Source of the DNA: Hyphochytrium catenoides
Lineage: Eukaryota > Sar > Hyphochytriomycetes > Hyphochytriales > Hyphochytriaceae
Assembly: GCA_900088475.1 (NCBI GenBank)
Contig: FLMG01000674.1
Coordinates: 1-14,287, forward strand
Length of the DNA: 14,287 bases
Direction: 5' to 3'
The notes under the pieces are model-generated. The model worked only from the letters and a program-made list of their open reading frames with translations, searched no databases and had not been told where the DNA came from. Shown here in pieces: positions 11,034 through 14,287 of the stretch. The position numbers and the translations under genes are program-made. How positions within the stretch are numbered: position 1 is the stretch's first letter; each line of letters opens with the position of its first letter.

Positions 11034-14000
11034 TTAGGAAGGAGCGTTGAAGCTCGTCCTGCCAGAGTCAACCTTTTCTCTGGCAGATATCAGCTCCACC
11101 ACCTCGCGATATTTGCGCCTTATGAACTGCCTGTCGAGCTCTCCGCCGACAGTGAGTTCACCTGTTCGTATAGAGAAATCCTCTTCGAGCAGCTCCCAGT
11201 GTACTATCTTCTTATGAGGAGAGGAGGTCTTTCCGTTAATTGACTTGAAGTTCTCCTCCAGATAAGACTTCCAACGTGGACAGAAGAGAGCTTGTTCAAC
11301 TGTGCGCGCTGGACTACCTATCGCCTTGGAGGTTAGGAGGGCCTCACGATCCAATCGGCCCTCGCCGTTAGTCTGCATATTGACGGAAAAGCCATGGGAG
11401 ACGCAACAATCAGAAGATATACACTGAAGAGAGGGAAGAACAAGACATCTAGTACTTACCTTGAGAGTCAACAGAGCGACAAGAATAGTGCGCTGGTAGC
11501 CAAGTACTATGCAGTGTGACAAGGCCCGAATTTCCTGTTTGATATCCAGAAAGGAAACAGAGGGTCAGGTGATAGTCTTGTCTTTCAGAGAGAATGCAAA
11601 GAAATGAGACAATCCTCGTCGTATCGGTCTGCAGTCTTAGTCAGCCCTTCGCTGGCCTAGCACCTTTTGCTTTCAAGGTGATTTTCAACTGTCATCTCCA
11701 TGGCCCTGCCTTTTCTTTGTCGGTTCCTCTCCTCCCCCTGTCATTGTACCTTTAGGATGCTCTGCTCCAAAGGTGCAGGTGGCACGACAAACCCTCCTAC
11801 TATAATCTGCTCGTGCTTCAGTCCAGTCAGAAAGAGAAAGCCGTCCTGATCAATCTCTGCGGTGTACTTGGAGCCGTACCAACCACCTGACCGAATCACC
11901 TGAGAGGCAGAGACACAGTCAAAGAACAGAAAATCTGCTTAAACATAGGTTGAGCGGGACGAGGCGATCAGGCCGGATCAGACTAATAGATAGTGAGGTT
12001 TTAGAGGGCAAAGGAGTGGGACTGCCACCCTCCATTGGCGCAATATGCCGCCCATTGCTTCGTGATAGAGACAGGGAATGAAGGTGGCATGACATCTAAG
12101 AGGGAGTACAGCCGTGAGAACGAGGGAAAGGAATCGCCGAGAGATTAAGAACGAGATGCTGGTGAATGGGGACCTTCTTCGTTCTCTCTTCTGCCTTGAG
12201 ATACCCCATCATTACGTTTCTCCCTGACAAACGCAATACATTTGTCACAGGGTCAACGTTCACCAGTACGCCGGGGAGCGGCTGCCCTTGCGACCCCACC
12301 TTCCACAGCCCCTCTGCAGATAAACGGCAGAGAAGAGGAAGCAGAGTAAGAGCGAGAGAGACGATAGGTGCGTGGAGACAACTAGAATCTGTGCACTGAC
12401 CGGAGCTAAGTGCCACAGCACCTGTTCCTTCAGGGACAACCAAGACCTGATAGATTCCCATTTCTATCTTGGCAAAGAAGGACTCCACCTGCAGGCCAAA
12501 GCAAACGGAACACCAGCATGAGAAGCCAATCTCTCAGTGAGACGCTCTTCTAACGAAAGGAGAGACACCGCTTAAGGCAACAGGGGGGCATCTAAGCCCA
12601 AACTTGGTCTGAGTGAATGGCAGATAGAGTCACGTACGTCCGGAGGCAGGGTCCCGCAGCCGCTGAACCTGGCTCTGCACTTGCTCAAGCCCAACTCTTG
12701 CTTTACGGGCTTCACCAGAAGACTTTCCAGCACCGCCTGCGAGAGAGAAGGAGAAGAAGAACTCCTTCCCTTTTTCCCCCTTGATGCTCCGTCGATCCAG
12801 TCAAGATTTCCTCTGGCAGTGGACTGGGCCAACTTGTCCACTATAGAACTTACCAAACGCTTTCTGCTTGCTAGCTGGCAGAGGAAGAAAGAAGTCAAGG
12901 CACACATCATTAGAAGTCAAGAGACTCCCAGCATAGAGCCATGGCAAACTCGGAAACGGACTATCTGACACAGAGAGGACACGTCAAACTAGCGGGCAAA
13001 CAGAGTTAGAGTCTCTGTGGCAGAGTGACGGTAAAGCCTTCACGTTTGCAAGTCTGGCTGCAGTTGCTACCATATATTCCTCTGCACCTCAAAAACCTCC
13101 TGCTCCTTAACGCTACTACTTGCTTACCACTCTGATCCTTTCCATTACTCTGCTCCAGACTCTGGGTATGGAGAAAAGAATAGTGGGCTCCGCGGTGTTC
13201 AAAGTGTGACCTAGAGAGCCGCCAAGGGCCAAACTATCCGCAAAGAAGACTTGAGCGCCGCCCTGCAGGGGAAGATGGATATCGAACAGCTGGGGTCCTG
13301 ATCGAATGCAGCATAAGGAGAGGAGATAAAAGAGAGAGAGGGACCAATGTTAGCGTCGCGTCCCATCTACCATTTGCAGCCACATAACCCATGCTGCCAG
13401 CCTTCTCCTGTCAACCCACAAAGTGCACATCTCCTACTCTCACGGTCTTAACTCCGTACCAATATGAGAAAGGGGAAGGTAGGAACAGAATCTGTCTGCC
13501 GATGTTACCCCTCCCAGCTTCTCTGCTAGACTCCTCGCTGTCCAGGTGAAGTTATCATGGCTCAGCATTACGCCCAAAGGAGGAGAGGAGGGAGAATGGA
13601 GATAAACTAAGGCGCAACATTGGTTGGGCTCCAGACTATCCTCTAAGCTTGTCACCATCACATCCTCAACTCTTGCTCCAAGAGAGAGAAAGGGCTCCCA
13701 CTCATAAATTTGTACCTTTCCAGGAGAAGAGGTGTTATGAAGATGAGTCAGCCTGAGAAGAGACAATAGCAGGATAACTCGATCGACCCTAGCAATTCTA
13801 GTGCAATTGTGCTCTTGAGCTTTCACTCTAAAGGTTCGTGTTTGTCTCTCATACATCTCTTCCATTTCTTGAAGCCTCTCTCGCTCGCTGTCTTTCTTAT
13901 TCAAACTCACCGGACACTCGACGTTGGCTGGCACACGATCATTGAAGACTACAATCTGCTGCAGGTGGGGAAGAGAGTGTGCGATCTCCGTAAACTTCGC

Positions 14001-14259
14001 AAGTTGCTTAGCATTCTCGACGACCACCGTGTGTGCCTGGGAATGATTAGCCGCCCAGTAACAAGCGTTAGGAGGGTTGGTGGGGTACAGGCCCACAGCC
14101 ACCCCACCGGCATGGATGGCTCCTAAATAAGCAATAAACCACTTTGGCGCAGTATTCCCTATGATTACTATGGACTGGAAAGACTTCAGCTGGGTGAAGA
14201 GAAGAGACTTCGTGAATGCAATCACACGGTTATAGTAGTCAGCATAAGTGTAGGAGACC
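11034..14259 (-). CDS. ACSBG-type acyl-CoA synthetase homologue with degenerate active site, 9 exons, 5'-partial
   Basis: Exons in minus order: 14259-13911, 13715-13460, 13297-13128, 12874-12638, 12488-12401, 12313-12174, 11899-11750, 11534-11460, 11372-11034. This gives 600 residues in phase; the missing N-terminus lies beyond the window (the first exon starts mid-codon after an acceptor). The fold is recognisable as bubblegum long-chain acyl-CoA synthetase: PKWFIAYLGAIHAGGVAVGLYPTN, GVMLSHDNFTWTARS, YLPLSHIGPQLFD, IPRVWSRVMERI, GRNVMMGYL, DGFLFLTG and WELLEEDFSIRTGELT. Active members adenylate a fatty acid with ATP and transfer it to CoA. Here the ATP/AMP motifs are replaced: the P-loop (TSGTTGNPKG in the family) reads LHSPSSPPLG, YGLSE reads LVVPE, the TGD turn reads SKY, the hinge GR reads GL, and the C-terminal Lys region reads ELDR. 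I infer a pseudoenzyme rather than a pseudogene, since frame and splice sites are clean. The segment 12737-12853 may be an exitron. Confidence 0.92.
12737..12853 (-). other. Exitron-like segment inside a coding exon
   Basis: The 117 nt start with a perfect donor (TTG followed by GTAAGT at 12853) and end with a pyrimidine-rich acceptor (TCTCTCTCGCAG at 12737). Both sides are in the same phase and the segment has no stop. I keep it as coding: retention gives the spacing expected between the RKR and KQELGL blocks of ACSBG, whereas removal would delete about 39 residues of a helical region. Confidence 0.5.
13716..13910 (-). other. 195-nt in-frame, stop-free intron of the ACSBG-like gene
   Basis: The donor GTGAGT lies at 13910 and the acceptor GGAAAG ends at 13716. 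Splicing joins NVECP to VQIYEWEPFLSLG, as in the family. Unspliced, 65 codons stay open and would insert a charged segment (ERERLQEMEEMYERQ and so on) in the N-terminal domain. The acceptor is weak (AAAG), which leaves the splicing efficiency open. Confidence 0.6.
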
Positions 14260-14287
14260 CTGTCCCGGGAAGAGGAGGGAGAAAAAG

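Noticed and set aside
13440-14225. Taking the 261-codon minus-strand frame as a complete protein
   Set aside because: It reads through the 195-nt intron and ends inside the next intron. Phase-consistent splicing extends the ACSBG homology in both directions.

Overview
The window is nuclear DNA from a eukaryote. Three of its genes are split by many canonical GT-AG introns (about 66 to 513 nt, and one apparently shorter), there is no operon structure, and one gene can only be read after splicing 15 exons. The window does not fix the lineage. Dense short genes, introns rich in CT or GA simple repeats and small intergenic gaps suit a protist or alga better than a vertebrate, but this is a weak inference. 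All exon models below were built by hand from splice signals, reading-phase continuity and family recognition. In the four multi-exon or recognised genes every junction keeps phase.

Layout, left to right. (1) 236-5190, plus strand: a 15-exon WDR91-type gene (LisH-like N-terminus, coiled coil, C-terminal WD40 propeller), an endosomal Rab7/PI3-kinase regulator family. (2) 5440-7148, minus strand, tail to tail with WDR91: a 6-exon chromatin gene with ELM2, SANT and a CHD4-like PHD finger. (3) 7149-8542: its upstream region, with several E2F-like TTCCCGCC sites. (4) 8543-9217, plus: an intronless ORF for an acidic protein with one likely membrane segment, of unknown family. (5) 9218-10467: nothing recognised. 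(6) 10468-10740, plus: an intact intronless acyl-CoA-binding protein (ACBP), followed directly by a 28-bp tandem repeat. (7) 11034-14259, minus, tail to tail with ACBP: a 9-exon bubblegum-type long-chain acyl-CoA synthetase (ACSBG) whose N-terminal end lies outside the window.

The most striking observation is that the ACSBG protein keeps the family's framework from end to end with clean splicing, yet every nucleotide-binding and catalytic motif that can be aligned has been replaced (P-loop, YGxSE/T motif, TGD motif, hinge GR and the C-terminal lysine region). It looks like a maintained pseudoenzyme, lying next to an intact acyl-CoA carrier. The same gene also has several introns whose length is a multiple of three and which contain no stop codon, plus an exitron-like segment, so retained-intron isoforms would stay in frame. 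The ELM2-SANT-PHD gene has a comparable 66-nt intron inside its PHD finger, and an apparently ultra-short intron inside ELM2.
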